NCBI GenBank assembly: GCA_002951815.1
Contig: CP019454.1
Span: forward strand, 2,170,001-2,234,000
Source of the DNA: Sulfobacillus thermotolerans
Lineage (GTDB): Bacteria; Bacillota; Sulfobacillia; Sulfobacillales; Sulfobacillaceae
Direction of reading: 5' to 3'
Length of the DNA: 64,000 nucleotides
How positions within the stretch are numbered: position 1 is the first letter of the stretch; every line of letters starts with the position of its first letter. The notes under the pieces are model-generated. The model made no database searches and was not told the origin of the DNA. It saw nothing but the letters and a program-made list of their open reading frames with translations. A program made the position numbers and the translations under genes. Below are positions 32,880 to 42,111 of the stretch, one piece after another.

Positions 32880-34976
32880 ATGACCAACAAGCCTACTTTG
32901 ACAATCAAACGGCGGACCTTTGTGGTCATGCTGCTTGTCGGCTTGTATGATGTTTTGCTACTAGGCCGTTTAACGGACATCCAAGGCTTGCAAGCCGCTT
33001 CACTCAAAGAGCGGGCCGACCAAATTCATTTCCGGGGGGTGCCCTTGGCACCTTTTAGGGGCAACATTGTCGACCGTAATGGACACTTGTTAGCAGGTAG
33101 TCATCATGCCTATTCCGTGTATGCCATACCGGTTCAGACCCGCAAACATCGCACCCAAGAAACGATATTGCTCTCAACGTTGCTTCAACTCTCGCCGCAA
33201 ACCGTCAAACGGCGCTTGAGTCGTAGGCAAGGATTTGTGTGGATTAAACGGCGCATCGCGCCCACGGAACTTGATGCCTTGCGCTCCCAACTAGCGGCGC
33301 TACCGGGCGTCCACTTGATTACCGAAACGGCGCGCTACTATCCGCAAGGGGAATTGGCGGGACCGGTCTTGGGATTTACTGGCATTGACAATCAAGGGTT
33401 GGCCGGGATTGAATTAATCTATGATAAATATCTCACGGGCAAGCCCGGTAGCATTCAAGAAGAGTTTGACGTGACGGGCCAGTCGGTGGCGTTTGCGCAG
33501 ACGCGTGTCATTCCGTCCGTACAGGGGGATACCATAGAGCTTAGTTTAGACGATCATATTCAATGGATGGCCGAGCGGGCCTGCGAGCAGGCCATGATTC
33601 ACACGCAGGGCAAATCGGTGAGCATTGTCGTGATGCATCCCAAAACCGGTGGAATTTTGGCCATGGCCCAACGCCCTTCGATGAATCCCAATCATTTTCG
33701 GGACTATAGTCCGAAGAATTACCGGGTGCTATCGGTCTCGGATGCGATTCCGCCCGGCTCGATTTTCAAGCCAGTGACCTTGGCTGCAGCCTTGGAAGAA
33801 GGCACGGCCTCCGTGAATTCCCAATTTTTTTGCCCGGGATTCAAAAATGTGTTAGGACGGCGGGTGAATTGCTGGCGGCCTCAAGGGCACGGGGCGGAAA
33901 ATTTGGCTTTAGTGGTGAGAAATTCCTGCAACGTAGGATTTATGGAATTGGGATTAGGGCTTGGGGTGGATAAGTTTTACGAGTATCTTGACAAATTTGG
34001 GCTCAAAGGCCGCACGCATATTGACTTGCCGGGCGAAGCGCTGGGAATCTTTCCGGCGATGAAGCGTGTGACCGCTCTCGATTTAGCGATTATGGCCTTT
34101 GGGCAGACCCTGACGGTGACCCCTATCGCCTTGCTGAATGCCATAAGCGCCATCGCTAATGATGGGGTATTGCTTAAACCGCATATTGTGCGCAGGATTT
34201 TGGCTCCCGATGGGCATGTGATAAAAGAGATGGATGCACAAGTTGTCCGCCGAGTGGTGTCAGAGAATGTTGCCAAAACGGTGCAAAGCATGATGGTAGG
34301 GGTTGTCAGCGAAGGCACTGGAAAACTGGCGCAGGTTCCGGGCTATAAGATAGCGGGCAAAACTGGCACCGCACAAAAAGTCATCAACGGCCGCACAGAA
34401 AAAGGGGTATATATTGCCTCCTTTATTGGGTTTGGTCCGGTGCCCAATCCCGAGGTTGCGGTGATTGTCAATGTGGATGAACCCGTGGGGGCGTTCTATG
34501 GAGGCCAAGTCGCGGCGCCAATTTTTGGACAGTTGGTGCGTAATATTTTTCGTTATTTAAAATTGCCGCCTACGGAGCCCATTAAGCCCCCGCCAAAAGG
34601 GGAGCCGGCGATGGTGCCGAGCTTGGTAAATTTGGACCCAGAAACCGCACTACAAGATGCCGCAGCGTTTGGTTTTCCGGTACAATTTGAAGGGCGAGGC
34701 CGTGTGGTGGTGGACCAATCCATTGAATATGGAGGGTACCGACCCGCGGGCACAATACTCCAGTTAAAATTAGGGGACGCTAGCCGTATTTACTTAGAAT
34801 GGGTGGCAGTACCACAGTTTGAGGGGTTAAGCGCCCAGAGTGCAGCGCGTTTGGCGTGGGTCTTGGGCATTAATGTCAAGGCGCGCAATAAGGGATCTGG
34901 CGTGGTCCGGCGGCAAAACCCGCCGAAAGGCACCGAAGTAAGGGCGGGGTCCGTGGTGGAGATTTGGCTTGGGTGA
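32880..34976 (+). CDS. Class B penicillin-binding protein with PASTA domains (SpoVD/PbpB-like)
   Basis: 698 residues: amino-terminal helix (FVVMLLVGLYDVLLLGRL), dimerisation domain (FRGNIVDRNGHLLAG), transpeptidase with SIFK (about S292), SCN (about 348) and KTG (about 493, AGKTGTAQK), then two PASTA modules (about 580-698, MVPSLVNLDPETALQDAAAF and AVPQFEGLSAQSAARLAWVL). PASTA modules bind peptidoglycan or serve as structural spacers. AGGAGG lies 10 nt upstream of ATG 32880. In Bacillus the tandem pair is pbpB then spoVD; which copy here serves division and which the spore cannot be decided from sequence. Confidence 0.88.
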   Translation: MTNKPTLTIKRRTFVVMLLVGLYDVLLLGRLTDIQGLQAASLKERADQIHFRGVPLAPFRGNIVDRNGHLLAGSHHAYSVYAIPVQTRKHRTQETILLSTLLQLSPQTVKRRLSRRQGFVWIKRRIAPTELDALRSQLAALPGVHLITETARYYPQGELAGPVLGFTGIDNQGLAGIELIYDKYLTGKPGSIQEEFDVTGQSVAFAQTRVIPSVQGDTIELSLDDHIQWMAERACEQAMIHTQGKSVSIVVMHPKTGGILAMAQRPSMNPNHFRDYSPKNYRVLSVSDAIPPGSIFKPVTLAAALEEGTASVNSQFFCPGFKNVLGRRVNCWRPQGHGAENLALVVRNSCNVGFMELGLGLGVDKFYEYLDKFGLKGRTHIDLPGEALGIFPAMKRVTALDLAIMAFGQTLTVTPIALLNAISAIANDGVLLKPHIVRRILAPDGHVIKEMDAQVVRRVVSENVAKTVQSMMVGVVSEGTGKLAQVPGYKIAGKTGTAQKVINGRTEKGVYIASFIGFGPVPNPEVAVIVNVDEPVGAFYGGQVAAPIFGQLVRNIFRYLKLPPTEPIKPPPKGEPAMVPSLVNLDPETALQDAAAFGFPVQFEGRGRVVVDQSIEYGGYRPAGTILQLKLGDASRIYLEWVAVPQFEGLSAQSAARLAWVLGINVKARNKGSGVVRRQNPPKGTEVRAGSVVEIWLG

Positions 34977-35019
34977 GTGAGGGCTCACGCCATGGGGAAA
35001 TGACGTAGGAGGCTTCGGC

Positions 35020-36501
35020 ATGATTTGGAGTGAACTAATCAAGGTGGTTCCGGATGGAACCCCGGTGGGGAATACGGCAGTGGAGGTCACAGGCATCGCA
35101 TACGATTCGCGCCATGTCGAAGCCAATAATGTGTTTTGTGCGATTCCGGGATTTCGCACAGACGGTCATCTATTTTGTCAAGAAGCAGCGAACCGGGGTG
35201 CGACAGCCTTTGTCGTGGAGCGGGCGGAAGCTATTCCGGCTGGCAAATCCGGGGTGGTGGTGCCTAATGCAAGGCGGGCCATGGCCTTGATTGCGGATAA
35301 GTTTTATGGCAGTCCCTCCGCACGCTTAGCGATGATCGGGGTCACCGGGACCAATGGCAAAACGACGACGACACACATTGTGCGCGCTCTGCTCGAGGCC
35401 AATGACATCCCGACCGGACTGACCGGCACACTATACACATTAATGGGCCAAGACACGTATAAGGTGAGTCGGACGACGCCTGAATCGCCTGATTTGCAAA
35501 GTCTCTTGCGTCATATGGTGGACCGTGGTATGCGGGCTGCGGTAATGGAGGTATCCTCCCATGCCTTAGTCCTTTCGCGTGTCGACCAAGTGCAATACGA
35601 TGTCGGCGTATTTACTAATTTAACGCAAGACCACTTAGACTTTCACAAAGATTTTGAGTCGTACTTTCAAGCCAAAGCCCTGTTGTTTCGGCACTTAGGG
35701 GCCTCCTCCAAAACGGGTCCGAAAGCGGCCATTATCAACATCGATGATGACTACGGCAAACGCTTGATTCCGATGTCGCCGGTGCCTGTCCTGACCTATG
35801 GTTTGACCGAAGGGGCCGACATTATGGGCAGCATGGTCACTGTAGGTAGCCGGGGCGTACAGTTTGTGGCGTCGTTCCCCAATGGGGAACGGCAAGCGGT
35901 GGAGTTCAATATGACAGGGCGGTTCAACGTTTTGAATGCGTTAGCCGCGATGGCCGTCGGCTATGTCTACGGCTTATCACCCCGGCAGATGGCCGAGGCG
36001 TTAGCGCGTTATCCGGGTGTTCCGGGTCGCTTTGAGCGTATCGATGAAGGCCAGCCTTTTACCGTCATTGTGGATTATGCGCATACTCCAGATGGCATGG
36101 AAAACGTCTTAAAAACCGCACGGGAATTTACGGTGGGGTCGATTGGGGTCCTGTTTGGCGCCGGTGGTGACCGAGACCGTGGTAAACGCGCGTTGATGGG
36201 AGAAGCCGCGGGGCGCTACGCGGACTGGGTTGTACTGACGGCCGACAATCCCCGGTCGGAAGATCCAATGGATATCATAAATCAAATTGCCGATGGTCTC
36301 AAACCGACGCAGACGCCGTTTGAAGTGGAGTTGGACCGGGAACGGGCCATTCGTTTGGCGCTGCAAAAAGGCCAGCCCGGTGACGTGATTTTCATCTTAG
36401 GCAAAGGCCACGAAACCTATCAAATTTACCGAGATGGCACAATCCATTTCGATGACCGAGAAATTGCACGTCAAGCCCTGCGGGAGATTAAAAAGCCATG
36501 A
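35020..36501 (+). CDS. murE: UDP-MurNAc-L-Ala-D-Glu:meso-DAP ligase
   Basis: 493 residues, full length. Adds the third residue of the peptide stem in the cytoplasm using ATP. GVTGTNGKTTTTH (about 108-120) is the P-loop, SRTTPESPDL is the substrate-contact motif, EVSSHAL follows, and ADNPRSEDP (about 406-414) contains the DNPR motif that selects meso-diaminopimelate over lysine. The organism therefore makes DAP-type peptidoglycan. TAGGAGG precedes ATG 35020. The stop overlaps murF by 4 bp. Confidence 0.96.
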   Translation: MIWSELIKVVPDGTPVGNTAVEVTGIAYDSRHVEANNVFCAIPGFRTDGHLFCQEAANRGATAFVVERAEAIPAGKSGVVVPNARRAMALIADKFYGSPSARLAMIGVTGTNGKTTTTHIVRALLEANDIPTGLTGTLYTLMGQDTYKVSRTTPESPDLQSLLRHMVDRGMRAAVMEVSSHALVLSRVDQVQYDVGVFTNLTQDHLDFHKDFESYFQAKALLFRHLGASSKTGPKAAIINIDDDYGKRLIPMSPVPVLTYGLTEGADIMGSMVTVGSRGVQFVASFPNGERQAVEFNMTGRFNVLNALAAMAVGYVYGLSPRQMAEALARYPGVPGRFERIDEGQPFTVIVDYAHTPDGMENVLKTAREFTVGSIGVLFGAGGDRDRGKRALMGEAAGRYADWVVLTADNPRSEDPMDIINQIADGLKPTQTPFEVELDRERAIRLALQKGQPGDVIFILGKGHETYQIYRDGTIHFDDREIARQALREIKKP

Positions 36502-37865
36502 TGGCCTTGACCTATGACGAGGTGACCAAAGCGTCCGGAGCCGTGGCGCATGGGGTCGATCTCACCAAGACCATGACCGACTTGACCGTTGATAGCCGCA
36601 ACGTCAAGCCTGGCGGCCTTTTTGTCGCCTTGCCGGGGGCTCACACGGATGGCCATAAGTTTGTTCCCGATGTTTGGGCCAAGGGCGGCGTGGCGATGGT
36701 AGAGGCCTCTTTTCAACCCCTCCAGGGTCCTGCGTTGGTGGTGCCATCGCCGCTAGACGCTATGGGAACCCTGACGCGCCGCATTGTGGATGCTAGAGGG
36801 ACGATTGTGGTGGCAGTGACCGGAAGTGTGGGCAAGACCAGTGTGAAAGAGTTGACCGCCGCCGCCTTAGGGGCGAAATTTGCGACCGGAAAATCCCATG
36901 GCAACTATAATACCGCGATTGGTTTGCCAATGTCGTATTTTCGTAGCGACGATGGTATCACGCATTTTGTGGCGGAAATGGGCATGCGGGCCTTAGGCGA
37001 AATTGCGGCTTTGACGCAGATCATGCCGCCACAGGTCGCGATCATTACCAATATCGGGCCTAATCATATGGAAACACTGGGCAGCATGGACAATATCCAG
37101 CGAGCCAAGGGCGAGATTTTGCTGGGCCTGCGCCCTGGCGGAATAGCGGTGCTCAATTATGATGATGACCGTGTTCGCGCTCTTGCCTCAACAATTCCCA
37201 ATAATCAGATTCTCTGGTATGGGCGCCAAGGCGGCGACTGTGTGGTGAAAGAGGCCGTGTTGACACCTCATGGTACTCTAATCACGCTGGAATTTCGCCG
37301 CAACCGCTTGTCACTCACCATTCCCTATCTCGGAGCCCATCATGGCCACAACGTGGCGGCGGCCTTTTTGGCGGCCATTGCGGTCGGATTAACGCCCGAG
37401 GAAGCGGTGCGTGGGGTGGAAAGCGTACCGCCCACCAGCGGCCGGTTGCAGACGGTTCCGCTCGGGACCCTGACAGTGCTAGCCGATTATTACAACGCCA
37501 GCCCTTTGTCCATGACCATGGCATTAGACGTTTTGGCACATCAGCCGGCCACCGGGCGCAAAATCGCCGTGTTAGGCGACATGTTGGAGCTAGGCGTTTT
37601 AGAAGAGCAAGGTCATGAGCAGGTCGGGCAAGAAGCCGCACGCCGGGCGGACATTGTGCTGGCAGTGGGCCCTAGATCACAAAAGATCGCGCAGGGTGCT
37701 CAGGCGTTAGGATCCCACGCGGTGTGGGTTCCTGACCTTGATCATGCCTATGATTGGTTAATTCAGCATTTGCGAGCGGGTGACGTGATGCTCTTAAAGG
37801 CCTCTCACGGAATGATGTTCGAGACCTTACACCAACGTCTTGAACAGTGGGGGGGACCGCATTGA
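36498..37865 (+). CDS. murF: UDP-MurNAc-tripeptide:D-Ala-D-Ala ligase
   Basis: 455 residues, full length. Adds D-Ala-D-Ala to the UDP-linked tripeptide, completing the cytoplasmic precursor. VAVTGSVGKTSVKELTAAAL (P-loop, about 112-131), GNYNTAIGLPMS, AEMGMRALGEIAAL and NIGPNHMETLGS are family motifs; YYNASPLSMTMALDVL is the C-terminal D-Ala-D-Ala-contact region (commonly D-YNANP, here YNASP). The ATG overlaps the murE stop (ATGA); a second ATG follows at once. The TTG of mraY overlaps its own stop, so murE-murF-mraY are translationally coupled. Confidence 0.95.
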   Translation: MMALTYDEVTKASGAVAHGVDLTKTMTDLTVDSRNVKPGGLFVALPGAHTDGHKFVPDVWAKGGVAMVEASFQPLQGPALVVPSPLDAMGTLTRRIVDARGTIVVAVTGSVGKTSVKELTAAALGAKFATGKSHGNYNTAIGLPMSYFRSDDGITHFVAEMGMRALGEIAALTQIMPPQVAIITNIGPNHMETLGSMDNIQRAKGEILLGLRPGGIAVLNYDDDRVRALASTIPNNQILWYGRQGGDCVVKEAVLTPHGTLITLEFRRNRLSLTIPYLGAHHGHNVAAAFLAAIAVGLTPEEAVRGVESVPPTSGRLQTVPLGTLTVLADYYNASPLSMTMALDVLAHQPATGRKIAVLGDMLELGVLEEQGHEQVGQEAARRADIVLAVGPRSQKIAQGAQALGSHAVWVPDLDHAYDWLIQHLRAGDVMLLKASHGMMFETLHQRLEQWGGPH

Positions 37866-38803
37866 ACCAAGCATACGCGGGGCTCTTCGCATTTTTGGTG
37901 GCATTTATCTTAGGGCCGGTGTTTATTCCTGTGCTGCACCGTTTGAAATTTGGCCAAACCGTGCGCGATGTCGGCCCGCAGAGCCACTTGAAAAAACAAG
38001 GCACGCCGACGATGGGGGGGCTCTTGTTTCTGGTGCCGTTGCCCATTGCGGTTGCGATTTTTGCTCCGCATAGCTTGGAAGCGTGGGCACTGGTGGCATT
38101 GATTTGGTCTTATGGATTGATTGGCCTGGCCGACGATATGCTGAAGGTCGTCTTTAAGAGACCTTTGGGCCTTAAAGCCCGAGAAAAGCTGCTGTTCCAA
38201 GTCCTGTTTGCGGTGGCGTTTACGTGGCTAGCCGGCGTGCGTTTTCACGCGGCAGGTACGTATGTTTTGCCTTTTCACTGGGGCGTCTTACCCTCCAGCG
38301 TCTTTTTTGGACCGCTTTCGGTGTTGGCGATCTTAGGAAGCGGAAATGCCGTAAACTTGACCGATGGCTTAGATGGCTTAGCCGCTGGTGCGGCCGCAAT
38401 TACCATGGCCTTTTTTGCCTTCTGGGGCGTTATGCATCACGAATCCGTGATTGCTTTGGTCTCCCTGACGCTCATTGGCGCCCTCGTGGGCTTTTTACGC
38501 TATAATATGCACCCGGCGCGCGTCTTTATGGGGGATACCGGGTCTTTGGCCCTAGGGGCAGCATTGGCGGGGACCGCAATTGTGTCGCGCACGACTTTGC
38601 TGTTGCCGCTCATTGGGTTGCTCTTCGTGATTGAAACCTTATCGGTGATTATTCAAGTGTTAAGTTTTCGTCTAACAGGTAAACGGGTTTTTCGCATGAG
38701 TCCTTTGCATCATCACTTTGAGTTGGGCGGCTGGCCGGAAGAGCGGGTGGTGGCGGTCTTTTGGGTCGTAGCCGCTGTTGGCGCGCTGTTGGCTTGGTGG
38801 TAG
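37862..38803 (+). CDS. mraY: Phospho-MurNAc-pentapeptide transferase
   Basis: 313 residues with about ten membrane helices. Transfers phospho-MurNAc-pentapeptide from UDP to undecaprenyl phosphate to make lipid I. KKQGTPTMGG, LADDMLKVV (Asp pair), GNAVNLTDGLDGLAAG and MSPLHHHFELGGW (His-rich loop) are all present, covering the known catalytic and metal-binding positions. The TTG at 37862 (TTGA overlapping the murF stop) is preferred over the in-frame GTG at 37847, which lies within the GGGGGGG ribosome-binding tract. Confidence 0.95.
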   Translation: MNQAYAGLFAFLVAFILGPVFIPVLHRLKFGQTVRDVGPQSHLKKQGTPTMGGLLFLVPLPIAVAIFAPHSLEAWALVALIWSYGLIGLADDMLKVVFKRPLGLKAREKLLFQVLFAVAFTWLAGVRFHAAGTYVLPFHWGVLPSSVFFGPLSVLAILGSGNAVNLTDGLDGLAAGAAAITMAFFAFWGVMHHESVIALVSLTLIGALVGFLRYNMHPARVFMGDTGSLALGAALAGTAIVSRTTLLLPLIGLLFVIETLSVIIQVLSFRLTGKRVFRMSPLHHHFELGGWPEERVVAVFWVVAAVGALLAWW

Positions 38804-38842
38804 CACACGGCACGATGGGATGGTCTGCAAGGAGGTTATGGC

Positions 38843-39940
38843 ATGAATGAGGAAAGACGGCGTATCGACTATCTTTTGTTAGCGGGGGTTGCGGGTTTAT
38901 TAGCCATTGGCACTGTCGTCGTGTTTTCCGCGAGCGCGTCCGTCTCGTTCAAACAGTTTGGAAATCCCTATTATTACGTGGAACACCAGCTGGTATGGGC
39001 TGTGATTGGTATTATTGCCATGATTGCCACGACCCGGATTGACTACTGGCGCTATACGAAGCTAATTTTTCCGGGCTTTATGCTCTCGGTGCTGTTATTG
39101 GTTGCCGTGTTGATTCCCCATGTCGGCATTGATATCAACGGGGCCCGGCGCTGGCTCGGGGTGGGCTCTTTGCAAATTCAGCCCTCTGAGCTCGCGAAGT
39201 TGGCTATGATTTTCCTCTTTGCCCGTCTTTTTAGTTTGCACCGTCAAGATTTGGACGATTTTTGGCGTGGCGTGATGCCTCATATCCTCTTGGCGTCGGT
39301 TGTTTTTGTCTTGATTTTGGCCGAGCCTGACTTGGGCACGACGATTGCGACGGCCGGGACCTTTTTTGTCATGCTGTTTGTGGCGGGTGTCAAAAAACGC
39401 CATTTGCTCGAGTTGACTGGGGCGGCCGTGCCCATTTTGGCTTGGGCCATGATTGCCGAACCTTACCGCAGACAGCGTTTACTGGCGTTTATGGATCCAT
39501 GGAAGCACCCCTTAGGGGAGGGTTTTCACACCATTCAAGCGCTATTGGCGTTAGGTTCCGGCGGGGTTTTAGGGGTGGGGCTGGGGTATTCTCGTCAGGC
39601 GTTGGGCTATCTCCCAGAAGCCTTCACGGACTTTATTTTTGCGATTTTAGGGGAGGAACTCGGCTTATTAGGGACCTTGACCGTGGTGCTCTTGTTCATG
39701 ATGGTGGCGTGGCGAGGTTTCCGCATTGCCATGCGGGCACCCGATATGTATTCCAGCTTATTGGCAACGGGCTTAACCACGATGATTGCCATTCAGGCCG
39801 CGATTAATATGGGCGTGGTGACCGCGACGTTGCCGGTGACGGGAATTACCTTGCCCTTTATCAGCTACGGGGGATCGTCGCTGGTGTTAAGCATGGCGGG
39901 CGTTGGGGTTCTGTTAAATATTAGTAAGCACGCTGCGTAA
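38843..39940 (+). CDS. ftsW: SEDS-family lipid II polymerase FtsW
   Basis: 365 residues with about ten membrane helices. SEDS proteins polymerise lipid II into glycan strands together with a class B PBP. FSASASVSFKQFGNPYYYV, NGARRWLGVGSLQIQPSELAKLA, ILAEPDLGTTIATAG, LLALGSGGVLGVGLG, the LPEAFTDFIFAILGEELG segment with the catalytic Asp, and LPFISYGGSSLV are all conserved. AAGGAGG precedes ATG 38843. FtsW and SpoVE cannot be separated on sequence; position in the cluster favours the division role. Confidence 0.92.
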   Translation: MNEERRRIDYLLLAGVAGLLAIGTVVVFSASASVSFKQFGNPYYYVEHQLVWAVIGIIAMIATTRIDYWRYTKLIFPGFMLSVLLLVAVLIPHVGIDINGARRWLGVGSLQIQPSELAKLAMIFLFARLFSLHRQDLDDFWRGVMPHILLASVVFVLILAEPDLGTTIATAGTFFVMLFVAGVKKRHLLELTGAAVPILAWAMIAEPYRRQRLLAFMDPWKHPLGEGFHTIQALLALGSGGVLGVGLGYSRQALGYLPEAFTDFIFAILGEELGLLGTLTVVLLFMMVAWRGFRIAMRAPDMYSSLLATGLTTMIAIQAAINMGVVTATLPVTGITLPFISYGGSSLVLSMAGVGVLLNISKHAA

Positions 39941-40009
39941 CGGGAAACATACGCTGGAGAACGGACGACAAAGTGTAGGCAACAATTTGTATGGGAGTGG
40001 TCGTAGGAC

Positions 40010-41122
40010 ATGCGGATGCTGATTGCGGGCGGCGGCAGCGGGGGCCATATTTATCCTGCCTTGGCGATTATTGACGCGGTGCGTGCTCGTGTCAAAACGC
40101 TGGACGTTTTATATATTGGAACCGACCATGGACTTGAAAAGGATTTAGTGCCGGCCCGCGGCATTCCGTTTGCAACGATTCATGCGCGGGGGCTGTTGGT
40201 CAAAGGGATCGCGGGCAAGGCCCAAGGGGCGCTGAGTGCCGTGCGCGGCTTGAACGAGTCCTTGCGGTATATCCGTTCGTTTCGTCCTGATGTCGTGGTG
40301 GGCACGGGCGGTTATGTTTCGGGACCTGTGGGCTTGGCGGCCGTGCTGCGCCGGGTGCCATTGGTTTTGCAAGAACAAAATGCATGGCCTGGACTGACCA
40401 ACCGGCTCTTAGGGCCGCGTGCCTTTCGGGTGATCGTGCCTTTTGAAGAAGCCCAACAATATTTTAAACGAGGCACGCATTTTGTTGTGGCTAGCAATCC
40501 GGTGGTGATTGCGGTGCAAGAAAGCAAAGACGCCTTGCGCGAAGCTATGGGCATTGCGCCGGATCAAACTGTTCTGATGGCCACGGGCGGAAGTCAAGGA
40601 GCCCAAGCGTTGAATGACTTTTTATGGGAGTTTTTGCCGGTATTGGCAAAGCATCCCGAATGGACCCTGCTTTGGGCCACGGGCAAACGGTATTATCAAG
40701 ACATCATGAATCGCGTGGCGCAAAATCCCGAGCATTTGGACCCAAAACAGGTGCGGATTGTCGAATACTTTTATGAGATTCAAAAATCCTACCGAGTATC
40801 TGATGTGTTTTTTGGTAGAGCTGGGGCTATGACTATCGCCGATTGCGTGGCCTTTGGATTGCCGCCGATTTTGGTGCCGTCTCCGCATGTGGCGGAAGAT
40901 CACCAAACCAAAAATGCGGAAGTAATTGCGCAACGGCACGCGGGCTTGGTGTTGAAAGAACCTGAGTTGGCCCATAGGGGCCAAGAGGTGCTGACCATGG
41001 TGCTGAGTCAGCCTGAGCAGCGTCAGGCTATGGCCCAAGCATTACGTGCGATACAAGATGATACGGCGGCCCAGAAAATTGTGGAGACAATTACCACAGC
41101 CGCCCGCCACGGAAGGAGGTAA
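40010..41122 (+). CDS. murG: Undecaprenyl-PP-MurNAc-pentapeptide GlcNAc transferase
   Basis: 370 residues, a GT28 GT-B enzyme at the inner face of the membrane that adds GlcNAc to lipid I. MLIAGGGSGGHIYPALAI is the amino-terminal glycine loop; VVGTGGYVSGPV, LQEQNAWPGLTNRLL and MATGGSQGAQALND match the G-loops and acceptor-binding regions; FFGRAGAMTIADCVAFGLP holds the donor-binding motif, and HQTKNAEVI follows. It usually reads SRAGA; here it is GRAGA. ATG 40010 follows GTAGGA; its stop lies 5 bp before murB. Confidence 0.94.
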   Translation: MRMLIAGGGSGGHIYPALAIIDAVRARVKTLDVLYIGTDHGLEKDLVPARGIPFATIHARGLLVKGIAGKAQGALSAVRGLNESLRYIRSFRPDVVVGTGGYVSGPVGLAAVLRRVPLVLQEQNAWPGLTNRLLGPRAFRVIVPFEEAQQYFKRGTHFVVASNPVVIAVQESKDALREAMGIAPDQTVLMATGGSQGAQALNDFLWEFLPVLAKHPEWTLLWATGKRYYQDIMNRVAQNPEHLDPKQVRIVEYFYEIQKSYRVSDVFFGRAGAMTIADCVAFGLPPILVPSPHVAEDHQTKNAEVIAQRHAGLVLKEPELAHRGQEVLTMVLSQPEQRQAMAQALRAIQDDTAAQKIVETITTAARHGRR

Positions 41123-41127
41123 CGCCA

Positions 41128-42111
41128 TTGGATGCGGAACGTGTGGCCCAAGAGTTGCGTAGACTAGACGTAGGGGCTGTGCAGCAAGAGGAGCCGTTGG
41201 CTCGGCATACGTCCTTCCGGATTGGCGGACCCGCCGCGATTTATCTACAGCCTCCGAACCAAGAGGCGTTAGTGCGAGCGCTCGACTGGGTTCACCGCGA
41301 AGCTGTTCCCTATTTTGTTTTAGGGCAAGGCACGAACGTCTTGGTCTCTGACCAAGGCTTAGACGCGGTTGTTCTGTCTCCCTCGCGCGCTTTGCGCTAC
41401 GTGGACACAAAGGGAGATCAATTGATCGCGGGCGCGGGCGTATTATTGACGAAACTCGCTCACCGCGCGCATCAGGCGGGTTTGGGCGGAATGGAATTTG
41501 CGGTCAGTATTCCTGGCACCTTAGGTGGGGCTTTAGTCATGAACGCGGGAGCGCATGGGACCGAAATGAAGGATGTCGTGCGCCAGCTTGTGGTCTGGGA
41601 GCCTGGGGTCGGGGTGCGCTTGGTTTCGTCGACCGAAGCCGATTTTGCGTACCGGTCAAGCGCGTTTATGCGCCAAAAGTGGATTGCCTTGGAAGCTCAA
41701 ATCGAGCTGACGCCCAAAGATCCGGGAGAGATTTTGAGCACCATGCGGCACCACATGGAGTACCGCAAAAGGACGCAACCCGTCGGTGATCCCAATGCGG
41801 GGAGTGTGTTTAAAAATCCTCCCAATGATTATGCAGGACGCCTCATAGAGTCCTTGGGAGCGAAAGGGTGGCGTCTTGGAGATGCCGAGGTGTCGCAGGT
41901 GCATGCCAACTTTATTGTGAACCGGGGACACGCGACGGCCCATGATGTCCTTGGTCTTATGCGGCGCTTGCGCCATGAGGTCTATGCGCGCTATGCGGTC
42001 CAATTGCGCCCAGAAGTGCGTTGGATTGGGCCAGGAGAGGGAGGATTTGAGGCAACATGGGAGAATTTGTGGTGCGAGGCGGGAAAAGGCTTAACGGAAC
42101 CGTGCGAATAA
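41128..42111 (+). CDS. murB: UDP-N-acetylenolpyruvoylglucosamine reductase
   Basis: 327 residues, FAD-dependent; reduces enolpyruvyl-UDP-GlcNAc to UDP-MurNAc with NADPH. HTSFRIGGPAAIYL and LGQGTNVLVSDQGLDAVVLS form the FAD-binding domain; IPGTLGGALVMNAGAHG is the flavin loop; YRSSAFMRQKW is part of the substrate site; PNAGSVFKNP holds the catalytic Ser, and the spacing of the domains fits type II MurB of Gram-positive bacteria. TTG 41128 follows a strong AAGGAGGT site at about 6 nt. Its last 55 bp overlap murA in another frame. Confidence 0.94.
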   Translation: MDAERVAQELRRLDVGAVQQEEPLARHTSFRIGGPAAIYLQPPNQEALVRALDWVHREAVPYFVLGQGTNVLVSDQGLDAVVLSPSRALRYVDTKGDQLIAGAGVLLTKLAHRAHQAGLGGMEFAVSIPGTLGGALVMNAGAHGTEMKDVVRQLVVWEPGVGVRLVSSTEADFAYRSSAFMRQKWIALEAQIELTPKDPGEILSTMRHHMEYRKRTQPVGDPNAGSVFKNPPNDYAGRLIESLGAKGWRLGDAEVSQVHANFIVNRGHATAHDVLGLMRRLRHEVYARYAVQLRPEVRWIGPGEGGFEATWENLWCEAGKGLTEPCE

